A program made the position numbers and the translations under genes. Below, in pieces: positions 30,301 to 39,667 of a stretch of 64,000 nucleotides of DNA (within the stretch, counting starts at the first letter, position 1; the number at the start of each line of letters is the position of its first letter). Where the stretch lies: NCBI RefSeq assembly GCF_041345015.1, contig NZ_CP166769.1, forward strand, positions 744,001-808,000. Reading direction: 5' to 3'. The notes under the pieces are model-generated. The model was not told the DNA's origin. It worked only from the letters and a program-made list of their open reading frames with translations, and searched no databases. The DNA comes from Bartonella sp. DGB1. Its GTDB lineage: Bacteria > Pseudomonadota > Alphaproteobacteria > Rhizobiales > Rhizobiaceae.

Positions 30301-30812
30301 ACTGCAAATTCACCTATGTCTTTTACTATATCCACTCTTTCAAAAGCATATTGTTCTAAACTGCTAATAATTTTGGACATTTCAATTTTTTGTCCGACTT
30401 GTAGAGGAATAAAATAAGTTTGTAAAATATCTTCTGGTATAACTTTTTGTAAAATAGCATTAACCGAGGTTAATATAATAACTTTTTCGTTATTTCTTTT
30501 GATTTTTGACAATTCAAAAAGGCAGTTTAATCTTTCTGCTAACACAGCTAGACTTGGTGAACTACGGTCATAAGGCAAACAATCCCAAGCAGGAAAATGT
30601 AATATTTTTGCATCAGGCACTAAAAAATTAAGACAAGTTTCTAATTCTAAAAATTTTCTTGCATCTTTAGCTATAAATAAAATTTTATTAGAATGACTAA
30701 TTTTCTTTGCTAATAGATCAGCAATGATTATTGCTTCACCACCCGAGACAACACGATCAATAACAATATGATCACCTTTTTTCGGAATAAAATTATTGAA
30801 AAATGAGAACAT
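27309..30812 (-). CDS. mfd: Transcription-repair coupling factor
   Basis: Mfd removes RNA polymerase stalled at DNA damage and recruits UvrA. The 1167-residue protein has the UvrB-like N-terminal part (DCLPYDRSSPS, GEFAVRGGVIDIFLP), the RNA-polymerase-interacting and relay region (DIVVHINHGIGRF), the helicase motor with Walker A GDVGFGKTE, DEEQ box IIDEEQHFG, motif LSATPIPRTL, and the RGRVGRS motif, followed by the C-terminal autoinhibitory domain. The start follows the sdhE stop by one base, so the two genes are coupled. All motor motifs are intact. Confidence 0.97.
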   Translation of the reverse strand: MFSFFNNFIPKKGDHIVIDRVVSGGEAIIIADLLAKKISHSNKILFIAKDARKFLELETCLNFLVPDAKILHFPAWDCLPYDRSSPSLAVLAERLNCLFELSKIKRNNEKVIILTSVNAILQKVIPEDILQTYFIPLQVGQKIEMSKIISSLEQYAFERVDIVKDIGEFAVRGGVIDIFLPDNNNPIRLDFFGNILENIRTFNSSTQKSLETLQNIILKPTSEVILSPETIENFRVNFLKEFGAKNLNQNNNYQSIIAQRRILGIEHWLPFFYNQLTDFFDYLDETTIVIDHLFEKAIEERNKLITDYYNARLEQLTIQNDNDQYGYTPIKPCLLYLSPSELKNKLKNNYTLVELTFLDISFSEGKYLFHSHMNLTRNFSKEKNLQQGELFNKVIKYLGELRQEKKKILIAGWAESSLERLIQLLKDLGLEKLEKVNNLNQFRDLPNNFIAYGVLPIENGINLKDLIIIGEQDILGDRLVRSSTKKRKASKFIAETTALNKDDIVVHINHGIGRFISLRTITIDGAAHDCLEILYAGQDKLLLPVENIELLSRYGGEAASVSLDRLGSGAWQLKKAKLKKKLLEIAGQLIKTAAARLTKTAPQISVIETAYEEFVARFPYEETEDQKTAIQDTLTDLQSKRPMDRLICGDVGFGKTEVALRAAFVTAMQGYQVAVIVPTTLLSRQHYKNFCQRFEGFGLNIAQVSRMVPAKEIVKTKKLLADGTINIVIGTHALLNKDIKFNNLALLIIDEEQHFGVTHKEKLKQNKPDLHVLTLSATPIPRTLQMSLNGVQDLSLMTIPPIDRMVTKTMLSPFDPLIIRETLLREYYRGGQSFYVCPRISDLAFIENFIKTQVPEIKAISAHGKMASSELDNIMNVFYDGQYDILISTSIIESGLDIPTANSIIIHRADMFGLAALYQLRGRVGRSKQRAYALLTIPVNKELSKTAQQRLKVIQSLDTLGGGFQLANHDMDIRGAGNILGEEQSGHIKEVGFELYQQMLEEAIAQCKGEEISNEHEWSPQISIGTSVMIPESYIPDLQLRISLYRKLGNLTLSEEIESFAIELIDRFGSFPAEVEHLLKIVYIKILCRKANIEKLDAGPKGVVIHFRNSSFANPMALVNFITQQGNLAKIRPDQSLLFIRDWKDNDKKIKGLEALLNHLIKLANLS

Positions 30813-30813
30813 A

Positions 30814-31071
30814 TTAGTAAGAATTTATTATAGACATTAACAAAGGAGTTTTTTGATCATCATTCAATGTTTCCATCCCTAAGCACCAATTGTAGATTTG
30901 TCTATCACTGAGTTCAAGTATCTTTTCAAACTCATTTAGCTCTGCAGCTGACATTTTATGTAAATTTTGCTTAGCAAAATTTCCTAGGATATAATCCATT
31001 TCTTTCATACCCCTATGAGAGGCTCTGTATAATAAACGTTTTTGTTGGATTGTTGTATGATGCTTTAACAT
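30814..31071 (-). CDS. sdhE: FAD assembly factor SdhE
   Basis: SdhE (YgfY, Sdh5 family) helps attach FAD covalently to succinate dehydrogenase. The 85-residue protein has the diagnostic RGxxE motif as R20-G21-M-K-E24 in ASHRGMKEMDYILG, followed by the helical bundle with LNEFEKILELSDRQIYNWCLG. The sdhE-mfd pair, with recG divergent, is a conserved alphaproteobacterial arrangement. Its stop is one base before the mfd start. Confidence 0.93.
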   Translation of the reverse strand: MLKHHTTIQQKRLLYRASHRGMKEMDYILGNFAKQNLHKMSAAELNEFEKILELSDRQIYNWCLGMETLNDDQKTPLLMSIINSY

Positions 31072-31155
31072 TTTACTATACCATAGTTATAAAATTTGTT
31101 ACCCTGTTGATATAACAAATAAACCTTATTTTCACAAGTTAATATAAGTATAAAA

Positions 31156-33249
31156 ATGCATATTCAGCAATTAAGTTTCTTTTTTACTCCTTTAAAAGAT
31201 TTAAAAATTATAGGAACGCAAAATGCTACTAAATTAGCTAAATTATTGAATATTGCTAATTTTGAAGAAGCTCTCGTTTTAGATTTATTATATTTACTAC
31301 CTTATAAAATTATAGATAGAAGCAAATATATTTCTATAAATAATATAGTAGAAGGAAATATAGTAACTATTGAAGCTACAATTAGTAATATTATTTCACC
31401 CGGAAAAAGATATAAAAAAGCACCATATAAAATAAATCTTATCGATGATACTGGTTATGTGCAACTTATTTATTTTAATAGCTTAATTTATAATTATCTT
31501 AAAAAATTTAAAGTTGGAGATAAGGTAATAGTCTCAGGTAAAGCTGAAAAATATCGAAATAATTTCACTATAGCTCACCCCGATTATATTTTGCCTATTG
31601 ATCAAAAAGATAAGTTACCTAATATTGAAATTATATATCCTGCTACGGCTAGTTTATCCTCCAAAAAAATAGCTTTTTTAATAAAACAAATTATAAATAA
31701 TTTACCAGATGTACCTGAGTGGCTTCCTAGTGAAATTATAGCTAAATATAATTTACCTAAATTTAGCGATGCTATAAAAAAAATTCATAACCCTGCTAAT
31801 ATGAATGATCTAGCAATTGATACACCGTGGAGAAAAAGATTAGCTTTTGAAGAATTATTTGCTCATCAATTAGCTTTAGCTATTATCAGATTATCTCAAA
31901 CAGAAGAGATAATTAGAACAGAAAATAAAAAATTAAAATTAATTAAGCAATTATATGACTTATTACCATATGAATTAACTATCTCACAACAAAATGTTAT
32001 TAATGAAATATTTAATGATCTAGAGAAAAATAAACCTATGTTAAGGTTAATACAGGGAGATGTTGGCTCTGGTAAAACTATAGTAGCCTTATTTGCGGCT
32101 ATTAAAACAATCCAACAAAATGGTCAAATAGCGTTAATGTCCCCTACAGAAACTTTAGCTAAACAACATTTTACTAATATAAAAAAATTAACTGAAACTT
32201 TAAATATTAATGTGGAGATATTGACTAGCGCAAATAGTAAAATAAGTAAAAATAAAATTATTGAAGAATTAAAAACAGGAAAAATAGACATTTTAATTGG
32301 TACGCATGCGCTTATCCATCCTGACATTATTTTTAAAGATTTAAAGTTAGCTATTATAGATGAACAACATAGATTTGGAGTTAATCAGCGCTTGCAATTA
32401 TCAGAATATAAAAAAAATCCTGATACTTTACTCTTAACCGCCACACCTATACCGCGTAGTATGTTATTAGCTACCTTAGGAGATATGGATATATCACAAT
32501 TAACAGAAAAGCCAATTAATCGTCAACCGATAAATACGACTACCATAGCTATAAATAAAATCAATCAATTGATTAGTAGTTTAAAAAATATTATTACTCA
32601 AAATCAACAAATTTATTGGGTATGTCCATTAATTGAAGAAACAGATAAATTACCTTTAACACCGGCCAAAGATAGATATGAAATTTTAAAAAAAACTTTT
32701 GCAGATAAAGTAGGATTATTACATGGTAAAATGAATAGTAAAGAAAAAGATAAAATAATGGAGGACTTTACTAACGGAAAAATCCAAATATTAGTAACTA
32801 CTACAGTGATAGAAGTAGGAATAGATATCGCTAACGCTACAGTAATGATTATAGAAAATGCTGAAAGATTTGGACTTGCTCAATTGCATCAATTAAGAGG
32901 TCGAGTTGGTCGAAGTGATATAAAATCTAATTGTATTTTATTATATCAACCGCCCCTATCAGATTTAGCCTTTAAAAGGTTATCTATTTTAAAAAATAGT
33001 GATGATGGTTTTTTAATAGCAGAAAAAGATTTAGAATTAAGAGGTCAAGGCGAATTATTAGGCACGAAACAATCTGGAGTGCCTAATTTTTATTTTGCTC
33101 AGTCATATTTCCATAAAGATTTATTAATTCTAGCAAATAAATTAGCTAAAAAGATTTTATCTACTGATGAAAGATTCAATTCTATCGTATATTTACCGTT
33201 ATATTTATTTAAAAAAGATAAAAGTTTGAATCTTTTAAGAGCAGGATAA
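31156..33249 (+). CDS. recG: ATP-dependent DNA helicase RecG
   Basis: RecG unwinds branched DNA such as stalled forks and Holliday junctions. The 697-residue protein has the N-terminal wedge domain with an OB fold (EGNIVTIEATISNIISPG), Walker A GDVGSGKT near residue 300, the DEQH box AIIDEQHRFGV, motif LTATPIPRS, TTVIEVGID and the RGRVGRSD motif, and the C-terminal TRG-like segment (EKDLELRGQGELLGTKQSG). It is divergent from sdhE-mfd. Its stop abuts the convergent glmS stop with no spacing. Confidence 0.97.
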   Translation: MHIQQLSFFFTPLKDLKIIGTQNATKLAKLLNIANFEEALVLDLLYLLPYKIIDRSKYISINNIVEGNIVTIEATISNIISPGKRYKKAPYKINLIDDTGYVQLIYFNSLIYNYLKKFKVGDKVIVSGKAEKYRNNFTIAHPDYILPIDQKDKLPNIEIIYPATASLSSKKIAFLIKQIINNLPDVPEWLPSEIIAKYNLPKFSDAIKKIHNPANMNDLAIDTPWRKRLAFEELFAHQLALAIIRLSQTEEIIRTENKKLKLIKQLYDLLPYELTISQQNVINEIFNDLEKNKPMLRLIQGDVGSGKTIVALFAAIKTIQQNGQIALMSPTETLAKQHFTNIKKLTETLNINVEILTSANSKISKNKIIEELKTGKIDILIGTHALIHPDIIFKDLKLAIIDEQHRFGVNQRLQLSEYKKNPDTLLLTATPIPRSMLLATLGDMDISQLTEKPINRQPINTTTIAINKINQLISSLKNIITQNQQIYWVCPLIEETDKLPLTPAKDRYEILKKTFADKVGLLHGKMNSKEKDKIMEDFTNGKIQILVTTTVIEVGIDIANATVMIIENAERFGLAQLHQLRGRVGRSDIKSNCILLYQPPLSDLAFKRLSILKNSDDGFLIAEKDLELRGQGELLGTKQSGVPNFYFAQSYFHKDLLILANKLAKKILSTDERFNSIVYLPLYLFKKDKSLNLLRAG

Positions 33250-35073
33250 TCACTCTACGGTGACGGATTTAGCTAAATTACGTGGTTGATCAACATCGGT
33301 TCCTAAAGATATAGCTGTATGATAAGCTATAAATTGCATAGGTATTGTATAAATTATTGGAGCAATAATTTCGGGCACAACCGGTAAGATAATCATATGA
33401 CTAGCTATATCTTTAACAAATTTTTCACCTTTTTCATCGGTTACTACTATTAATTGCGCACCTCTAGATTCTACTTCTCTTATATTTGAAATAGTTTTTT
33501 CAAATAATTTATCATAAGGTGCTATTACTACTACAGGAGTATCTTTATCAATTAAGGCAATAGGTCCATGTTTTAATTCACCTGCGGCATATCCTTCTGC
33601 ATGAATATAAGATAATTCTTTCATTTTCAATGCACCCTCTAACGCAATTGGATAAGAGGTACCACGACCAAAATACAACATGCTTTTTACATCTAATAAA
33701 TGCGAAGCTATTTCTTTAATTTGCTTATCTAATTTTAGCACTTGATTGATGTATCTAGGTAATTCACTTAATTCTTTAATTAATTCTACTTCTTTCTCAT
33801 CTGTTAATATACCTCTTTGTTTACCTGCTGCTATTGCTAAAGCTGCTAATACAGTCAATTGACATAAAAATGCTTTAGTAGAAGCTACGCAAATTTCTGG
33901 TCCTGCTAAAATAGGAAAATTATAATCAGATAATCTTGCTATAGTTGAACCTTCGACATTTACAACTGAAACACAATCTAAATTATGTTCTTTACAGATT
34001 TTTAATGAAGCTAATGTATCAGCAGTCTCTCCAGATTGCGATACAAAGATATAAAGATTTTTTTTAGAAAAAGGTACATCTCTATATCTAAATTCAGAGG
34101 CTACATCACATTCCACTGATATATTAGCATATTTTTCAAAATAATATTTTGCTACTAAAGTAGAAATATAACCTGTACCGCAAGAGGAAAAACAAATAGA
34201 ATTATATTTTTTCCAATCTATATTACATAAACTATCCTTAATGCGATGATTAACTAAATCAAAATATCTTGCTAATGTATAAGATACAACTTCTGCCTGT
34301 TCATACATTTCTTTCTGCATAAAATGCCGATAAGGCGCTTTAGATATGACTAGTTGATTAGCTGATATTGTTTCAATTGAACGTTCTACTTCTTTTCCAT
34401 CATTATCATAAATTGTAATTTTTTCTGGTGTTAATATCGCCCAATCACCGTCATTTAAATAAGATATTTTATTAGTATAAGGTGCAAGAGCAATAGCATC
34501 AGACCCGACATATACTTCATTATCTCCGTAGCCAATTGATAAAGATGGACCATTACGAGCAATTATTAACATGTTAGGATGACCTTTAAACATCATAACT
34601 AAGGCAAAAGCCCCTCTTAATTGAGGTAAGATTTTTTTAACTGCTTCACTAGGAGTCAATCCATTGTCTAACTCAGAAGATAATAAATGTAATACTACTT
34701 CTGTATCTGTATCTGAATTATAAGTTATCTTTTTATCTGCTAAATTTTGTTTTATCTCAGCAAAATTTTCAATAATTCCATTATGTACTAGAGCTAATTT
34801 TTCATTCACATGTGGATGAGCATTGCGAACTATAGCCGCACCATGGGTTGCCCAACGAGTATGACCGATACCGATACAACCATTAAGTTCATGTTCATTT
34901 AGTATCTTTTCTAAATTAATTAACTTACCCTCTGCTCTTAGACAAGAAATAGTATCTCCTTCTAATGTAGCGAGACCAGCGGAATCATATCCACGATATT
35001 CTAATCTTTTCAATGTATCTAAAATAGATTTGGAAACAGGTTCCTTACTAATAATCCCAATGATTCCACACAT
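33250..35073 (-). CDS. glmS: Glutamine-fructose-6-phosphate aminotransferase
   Basis: GlmS makes glucosamine-6-phosphate from fructose-6-phosphate and glutamine, the first step to UDP-GlcNAc. The 607-residue protein begins MCGIIGIIS with the catalytic Cys2, has the glutaminase motifs RGYDSAGL and HTRWATHG, two SIS domains (SSCGTGY; SQSGETADTL; GRGTSYPIALEGALKMKELSY), and the conserved end PRNLAKSVTVE. The 66-base gap before it holds no glmS ribozyme-like structure, as expected outside Firmicutes. It is downstream of ccdA and glmU. Confidence 0.97.
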   Translation of the reverse strand: MCGIIGIISKEPVSKSILDTLKRLEYRGYDSAGLATLEGDTISCLRAEGKLINLEKILNEHELNGCIGIGHTRWATHGAAIVRNAHPHVNEKLALVHNGIIENFAEIKQNLADKKITYNSDTDTEVVLHLLSSELDNGLTPSEAVKKILPQLRGAFALVMMFKGHPNMLIIARNGPSLSIGYGDNEVYVGSDAIALAPYTNKISYLNDGDWAILTPEKITIYDNDGKEVERSIETISANQLVISKAPYRHFMQKEMYEQAEVVSYTLARYFDLVNHRIKDSLCNIDWKKYNSICFSSCGTGYISTLVAKYYFEKYANISVECDVASEFRYRDVPFSKKNLYIFVSQSGETADTLASLKICKEHNLDCVSVVNVEGSTIARLSDYNFPILAGPEICVASTKAFLCQLTVLAALAIAAGKQRGILTDEKEVELIKELSELPRYINQVLKLDKQIKEIASHLLDVKSMLYFGRGTSYPIALEGALKMKELSYIHAEGYAAGELKHGPIALIDKDTPVVVIAPYDKLFEKTISNIREVESRGAQLIVVTDEKGEKFVKDIASHMIILPVVPEIIAPIIYTIPMQFIAYHTAISLGTDVDQPRNLAKSVTVE

Positions 35074-35139
35074 ATTTTTCTCTCTATTGTTAATGAAATA
35101 ATTTAGTATAATATTATTTATTATATAACTAAGTCATAT

Positions 35140-36462
35140 TTATTTTTTTCCACTAGGTAACTTATTTATTTTATTAATTTGATAAGATCTAGCTATAGCT
35201 AAAGATTTTTCAGGAACATCCTGCGTTATTATACTACCAGCGGCAATAAAAGCACCATAATTTATTTTAACTGGAGCTATTAAAGCAGACTGTGAACCAA
35301 TGAATACATTATTTTTTATAATTGTTTTCCATTTATCCACACCATCATAATTACAAGTAATTACGCCTGCGCCAATATTTACATTCTCACCTATATCACT
35401 ATCTCCAATATAACTTAAATGGTTAATTTTAGTATTTTTAGCAATATTAGCTTTTTTAATTTCACAAAAATTACCTATTTTAACATTTTCTTGTAAATTA
35501 CTGCCAGGACGTAAGCGCGCATAAGGGCCGATGCTACAATTTTTTCCTATAGTAGATTGTTCTATATGCGAGAATGATAAAATTTTACAGCCTGTATCTA
35601 TAGATACTCCAACACCAAAGAAAACATGCGGAAAAATTTCTACATCTGCAGCAATTTTTGTATCATAGGAAAAATAAATAGTTTCAGGTAATATTAAAGT
35701 TACTCCTGCCTGCATTAAGGCTTTACGCTTTTTATTTTGCCAAATAGATTCAGCTATCGATAGTTCTTCTTTAGTGTTAATACCTATTAAATTTTGCCAG
35801 TTTAATTTTATTGCCTCTACAGTTAACCCTTCTTTATTTGCAAGTTCAACTAAATCCGTTAAATAATATTCTTGCTTTTGGTTATTATTATCAATTTTTA
35901 ATAATAATGGTAATAAATATTTTGTTTTAACTACCATTAAGCCAGAGTTACAAAATTTTATATTTTTTTGCGAATCATCTGCCTCTTTTTCTTCAATAAT
36001 TTTTATTAATTTACCGTTTTCTTCAATTAGTCTTCCATATCCTTGTGGATCTGGAGGTATAAAACCAAAGATAACTAAATCAGCTCCGTTAGTTATCTTT
36101 TGTTGAGCTAACTTAAGATCTTCAGATTCTATTAGAGGTGTATCACCATAGACAATATAAGTTATGTCACTATCATTATTTTCTAAAAATTTTTTAGCTG
36201 TTAATACTGCGTGAGCAGTACCTTGACGATTTTCCTGCTTAAAAAATTTTAAATTAGCTAAATTTTCTTTTAGAACTTCTTCTACTTTTGATGATTGATT
36301 ACCAATTATTACTGCAATATCCGTTATATTAGCTTTTTTTACCGTATTAATAACATGATTTATCATAGGTAATCCGGCAATTTTATGTAATATTTTAGGC
36401 GTATTAGAACACATTCGAGTGCCCTCGCCTGCGGCAAGAATTATAGCTGAAGAATTAATCAT
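35140..36462 (-). CDS. glmU: Bifunctional UDP-GlcNAc pyrophosphorylase / glucosamine-1-P acetyltransferase
   Basis: GlmU acetylates glucosamine-1-phosphate and then uridylates it to UDP-GlcNAc. The N-terminal nucleotidyltransferase domain has LAAGEGTRM at about residues 10-18 and the GTAHAVL and YGDTPLI motifs; the C-terminal left-handed beta-helix has hexapeptide repeats with the acetyltransferase residues in LSYIGDSDIGENVNIGAGVITCNYDG and FIGSQSALIAPV. The 440-residue length is slightly short, as in other Alphaproteobacteria. It is 10 bases after ccdA and 66 bases before glmS, forming a UDP-GlcNAc pair. Confidence 0.97.
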   Translation of the reverse strand: MINSSAIILAAGEGTRMCSNTPKILHKIAGLPMINHVINTVKKANITDIAVIIGNQSSKVEEVLKENLANLKFFKQENRQGTAHAVLTAKKFLENNDSDITYIVYGDTPLIESEDLKLAQQKITNGADLVIFGFIPPDPQGYGRLIEENGKLIKIIEEKEADDSQKNIKFCNSGLMVVKTKYLLPLLLKIDNNNQKQEYYLTDLVELANKEGLTVEAIKLNWQNLIGINTKEELSIAESIWQNKKRKALMQAGVTLILPETIYFSYDTKIAADVEIFPHVFFGVGVSIDTGCKILSFSHIEQSTIGKNCSIGPYARLRPGSNLQENVKIGNFCEIKKANIAKNTKINHLSYIGDSDIGENVNIGAGVITCNYDGVDKWKTIIKNNVFIGSQSALIAPVKINYGAFIAAGSIITQDVPEKSLAIARSYQINKINKLPSGKK

Positions 36463-36472
36463 AGGTCACCTT

Positions 36473-37219
36473 TTATCCAAAACTATTAATATTAGGGAAA
36501 GTTTCTAATATCCAAAAAGAAATATTTTGCATACCTCCAGTAATAAAAAGCACACCAGCGATAATAAGTAATATTCCTATTATTTTTTTTATTTTGTTCA
36601 TATGCATACGAGATTTTGTTAAAAAAATCATAAATTGTCCTGAAAATAACCCCGCTAAGATAAATGGTATACCTAAGCCAATAGAGTAAATTAATAATAA
36701 TAGTCCTCCTTGTAATATATGATTTTGTGAACTAGCTAAAACTAAAATAGGGCTTAAAATAGGACCAATACATGGTGTCCAACCAAAAGCAAAAGCTAAC
36801 CCCATAATAAAAGCACCAAAATAATTTATGCTTATATTATTAGTTTGGAAGCGTGCCTCTCGCGAAAATAACGCTATAGAAAATAGTCCTAAAAAATTTA
36901 ATCCCATTAAAATAATTATTACCCCGCCTATTATAGCTAATTCTGAATGCCAAAAGCGTAAAAAGGCGCTGATAGTGGTAGCACCTAAACCGAGAAGAGT
37001 AAAGATGATAGTAAAACCTAATACAAAAAAAACAGAGGAAAAGAATAATCTGCGACGTTTTGTAGAAAAACTTGTAATTTTTTGATTCTTATAATCATCA
37101 ATTGAGATACCTGCCATATAGGATAAATAAGGAGGAACTAAAGGTAAAACACATGGCGATAAAAAGGATAAAGCTCCAGCTAAAAAAACTATACAGATAT
37201 ATGATATACTTACAGACAT
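36473..37219 (-). CDS. ccdA: Cytochrome c biogenesis / thiol transport protein CcdA
   Basis: CcdA passes electrons across the inner membrane to periplasmic thioredoxin-like proteins used in cytochrome c maturation. The 248-residue protein has six or more hydrophobic helices and the two conserved redox cysteines, Cys23 in FLSPCVLPLVPPYLSY and Cys149 in FGWTPCIGPIL. It is the short CcdA form without the DsbD periplasmic domains. It heads the ccdA-glmU-glmS run; the link to the glm genes is positional only. Confidence 0.93.
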   Translation of the reverse strand: MSVSISYICIVFLAGALSFLSPCVLPLVPPYLSYMAGISIDDYKNQKITSFSTKRRRLFFSSVFFVLGFTIIFTLLGLGATTISAFLRFWHSELAIIGGVIIILMGLNFLGLFSIALFSREARFQTNNISINYFGAFIMGLAFAFGWTPCIGPILSPILVLASSQNHILQGGLLLLIYSIGLGIPFILAGLFSGQFMIFLTKSRMHMNKIKKIIGILLIIAGVLFITGGMQNISFWILETFPNINSFG

Positions 37220-37351
37220 AATTTTACCTATAATTAGAGAGTGACATGAATAACTTATAGCAAATATAGAAGTTTGTGTATCTATAAAGCTATAAAAAAA
37301 TTATCCAAAAAAAATTATCCAAAAAAAAATGCGAAAAACTATAAAAAGTTA

Positions 37352-37380
37352 TTGACCTTTTATTAAAATATCCTTATTTT
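37352..37380 (+). promoter_or_regulatory. Candidate promoter of tRNA-Lys
   Basis: TTGACC at 37352-37357 and TATTTT at 37375-37380 with a 17-base spacer lie about 50 bases before the tRNA. A small palindrome (CTCAATATT G AATATTGAG, 37412-37430) sits between this promoter and the tRNA. Confidence 0.5.
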
Positions 37381-37429
37381 CGCTTCATAACTTAGAGCTT
37401 CTTTAAGTTATCTCAATATTGAATATTGA

Positions 37430-37505
37430 GAGCACGTAGCTCAGCCGGTAGAGCAACTGACTTTTAATCAGTAGGTCCAGGGTTCGAATCCCTGCGTGCT
37501 CACCA
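37430..37505 (+). tRNA. tRNA-Lys (anticodon TTT)
   Basis: A full cloverleaf of 76 bases: acceptor GAGCACG with CGTGCTC, anticodon arm ACTGA-CTTTTAA-TCAGT giving anticodon TTT, T-arm GGTTCGAATCC, and an encoded CCA end. Confidence 0.98.
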
Positions 37506-37535
37506 CTTTATAAAGTGGTGAATGTTTTATTTTCA
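37501..37535 (+). terminator. Terminator of tRNA-Lys
   Basis: A 9-bp stem, CACCACTTT with AAAGTGGTG (37501-37520), uses the tRNA's CCA end as part of the left arm and is followed by a T-rich run. Confidence 0.85.
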
Positions 37536-37970
37536 TTGTAAGTAGCAGTTTTTAATTAAGCTTCATTATTTAAATAGTTGAGTTGATTCTGCTTATTCGG
37601 ATATTGATTTATCGACTATAATTTAATTTCACTTATTCGTTATGAATATAATTATATCTTTATTTTCCATATAAAATAGTTAACAGAATTTATTTAATAG
37701 TGTTTAAAACAGTATTAGCTACGTTTTGACTAATTCTATTTAATTTAGATTATTAGATTTAACCAAGCAATTTATAATTATTCATTTATGGAACTGTAAT
37801 CATAAAATTTTATATAAATGTCTTGTTTTAAAACTAAGAATATATTTTGTTTATATTCTTAGTTTTGCGTATATTTCTATCTTTAAACATCTGAAATAAA
37901 ATATTAACAAAGATAAAATATTTATATAAATTATGTTTCACATAAATATATTAATACGTAAATATAGTTA
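37506..37970. other. Intergenic region tRNA-Lys to mscL
   Basis: No gene or RNA was recognised in these 465 very AT-rich bases apart from the tRNA-Lys terminator at the start and a 15-bp hairpin at 37830-37866. Confidence 0.6.
37830..37866. terminator. 15-bp perfect hairpin, probable bidirectional terminator
   Basis: AAAACTAAGAATATA at 37830-37844 pairs perfectly with 37852-37866 across a 7-base loop. Both outer ends are A/T runs, so it could end the minus-strand mscL transcript, whose stop is about 100 bases away. Confidence 0.6.
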
Positions 37971-38396
37971 TTATTTCTTTTTTGCTAATATATCTCTTAT
38001 TTCTGTTAATAATGCTTCTTCTTTAGTAATTTTCACTGGTAAATTTTTCTCATCAGCTTCTTCTTTATGTCTTATTTTACTTAAAGCTTTTACAAAAAAG
38101 AATAATATCCATGCTGTAATTAAAAAATTGATAAAAATGGTTAACAAATTACCATAAGCAATTGTTGCCCCCGTAGCTTTAGCTGCCGCTAAAGTTTGTT
38201 TAGGTTCTCCGGATAACTGCCAAAACATATTTGAAAAATCTATTCCACCTGTTAATAAACCTATAAGAGGAGTAAAAAAATCTGAAACTATAGCATTAAC
38301 TAAACTAGTAAAAGCGCTACCGATAATAACACCAATAGCTAGATCTAACATATTGCCTTTAATAGCAAATTTTTTAAATTCTTGAAATAGTGACAT
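37971..38396 (-). CDS. mscL: Large-conductance mechanosensitive channel MscL
   Basis: MscL is a pentameric inner-membrane channel that opens under hypo-osmotic shock. The 141-residue protein begins [29 protein letters not shown], with the amphipathic N-terminal helix and first membrane helix of the family. A periplasmic loop and a second helix near residues 85-105 follow, and then a charged C-terminal helix ([14 protein letters not shown]...[12 protein letters not shown]). The ATG at 38396 is preceded by GGAGG at the right spacing. It is monocistronic. Confidence 0.95.
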   Translation of the reverse strand: MSLFQEFKKFAIKGNMLDLAIGVIIGSAFTSLVNAIVSDFFTPLIGLLTGGIDFSNMFWQLSGEPKQTLAAAKATGATIAYGNLLTIFINFLITAWILFFFVKALSKIRHKEEADEKNLPVKITKEEALLTEIRDILAKKK

Positions 38397-38551
38397 CAAC
38401 TGCCTCCGATTATTCGAATCATGAGAGAATAATAAACATAATTATCCAATAGTTAGTTCCTTAATTTAAATATCTTATATTTTTTTGTTTCGTTTTTTAT
38501 AAGTTTCCATTATAACCATTAAAATAGCGTTAATATTTCTAAGGATAGTAA

Positions 38552-39634
38552 ATGAATTTTTTTTCTTCTATAGGACGATCTGCGCTTTTTATGTTTGAAC
38601 CAGAAAAAGCGCATATGTTATCAATAGCCGCTTTAAAATATGGTATCATAAGCTCAGGTAAAAGATTTTCTGATCCAGTATTGAAACAAAATATAGCAGG
38701 ATTAGAATTTGCTAATCCATTAGGTATGGCTGCTGGCTATGATAAAAACGCTGACGTACCAACCGCATTGTTAGCACTAGGATTTGGTTTCACTGAAGTT
38801 GGAACTCTAACACCAAAAGCACAAAAAGGAAACGAAAAACCACGTTTATTTAGATTAATAGAAGATGAAGCAATAATAAATAGACTGGGCTTTAATAATG
38901 ATGGTTATAATGCAGCGCTTCGCAAGTTAAGATCTTATAAAAAAGCTGGAATAATTGGAGTTAATCTAGGGGCTAATAAAAATTCACAAGATCGTATAGC
39001 TGATTATACTTTAGGTATATCAAAATTTTATAAAGTAGCAAGTTACTTCACGATAAATATTTCATCACCTAATACTCCAGGATTAAGAGATCTGCAATTA
39101 GGAAAAAATTTAAATAAATTAATAACGGCCACAACAGAGATAAGAAAAGAAGAACAGGAATGTCATGGGGTATATCGTCCTTTATTCTTAAAAATATCAC
39201 CCGATTTAACCGAAGAAGACATGGATGATATAGCTCATGCTACTTTAAATTCCTCTTTAGATGGTTTAATAATATCTAATACAACTTTATCTAGAGATAG
39301 CTTGATAAGTAATAATAAAGAAGAACAAGGTGGTTTATCTGGGGCGCCGCTATTTGAAAGATCTACAGCAATGTTAGCTAAAATGCGTTTACGCTTAGGA
39401 GCAGATGTACCTTTAATAGCTTCAGGTGGTATAGATAGCGCAACAAAAGCAATGACAAAAATAAGAGCCGGTGCAGATTTATTGCAATTATATACTGCTT
39501 TGATATATAAAGGTCCTAATTTACCTAATCAAATTTTAAAAGAATTAGCGCAAATGATACGACAAGAAGGAGCGTTCCAAATTAGAAAATTGCGTGATTT
39601 AGATACTGACCTATGGGCATCAAGAAAATTTTAA
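38552..39634 (+). CDS. pyrD: Dihydroorotate dehydrogenase (quinone), class 2
   Basis: This membrane-associated flavoenzyme oxidises dihydroorotate to orotate with ubiquinone in pyrimidine synthesis. The 360-residue protein has the N-terminal amphipathic segment of class 2 enzymes (FEPEKAHMLSIAALKYG), the FMN-binding NPLGMAAGYDKNADVP near residues 55-70, EVGTLTPKAQKGNEKPRLFR, NRLGFNNDGYN, the catalytic-serine loop FTINISSPNTPGLRDLQ, and SGGIDSATKAMTKIRAGADLLQLYTALIYKG. All key parts are present. A tRNA-His follows 75 bases downstream. Confidence 0.97.
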   Translation: MNFFSSIGRSALFMFEPEKAHMLSIAALKYGIISSGKRFSDPVLKQNIAGLEFANPLGMAAGYDKNADVPTALLALGFGFTEVGTLTPKAQKGNEKPRLFRLIEDEAIINRLGFNNDGYNAALRKLRSYKKAGIIGVNLGANKNSQDRIADYTLGISKFYKVASYFTINISSPNTPGLRDLQLGKNLNKLITATTEIRKEEQECHGVYRPLFLKISPDLTEEDMDDIAHATLNSSLDGLIISNTTLSRDSLISNNKEEQGGLSGAPLFERSTAMLAKMRLRLGADVPLIASGGIDSATKAMTKIRAGADLLQLYTALIYKGPNLPNQILKELAQMIRQEGAFQIRKLRDLDTDLWASRKF

Positions 39635-39667
39635 GAAATAGAAATAGTGGATAAGAAAATTAATAGC

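Noticed and set aside
35074-35139. glmS ribozyme upstream of glmS
   Set aside because: The gap is only 66 AT-rich bases with no ribozyme-like pairing.
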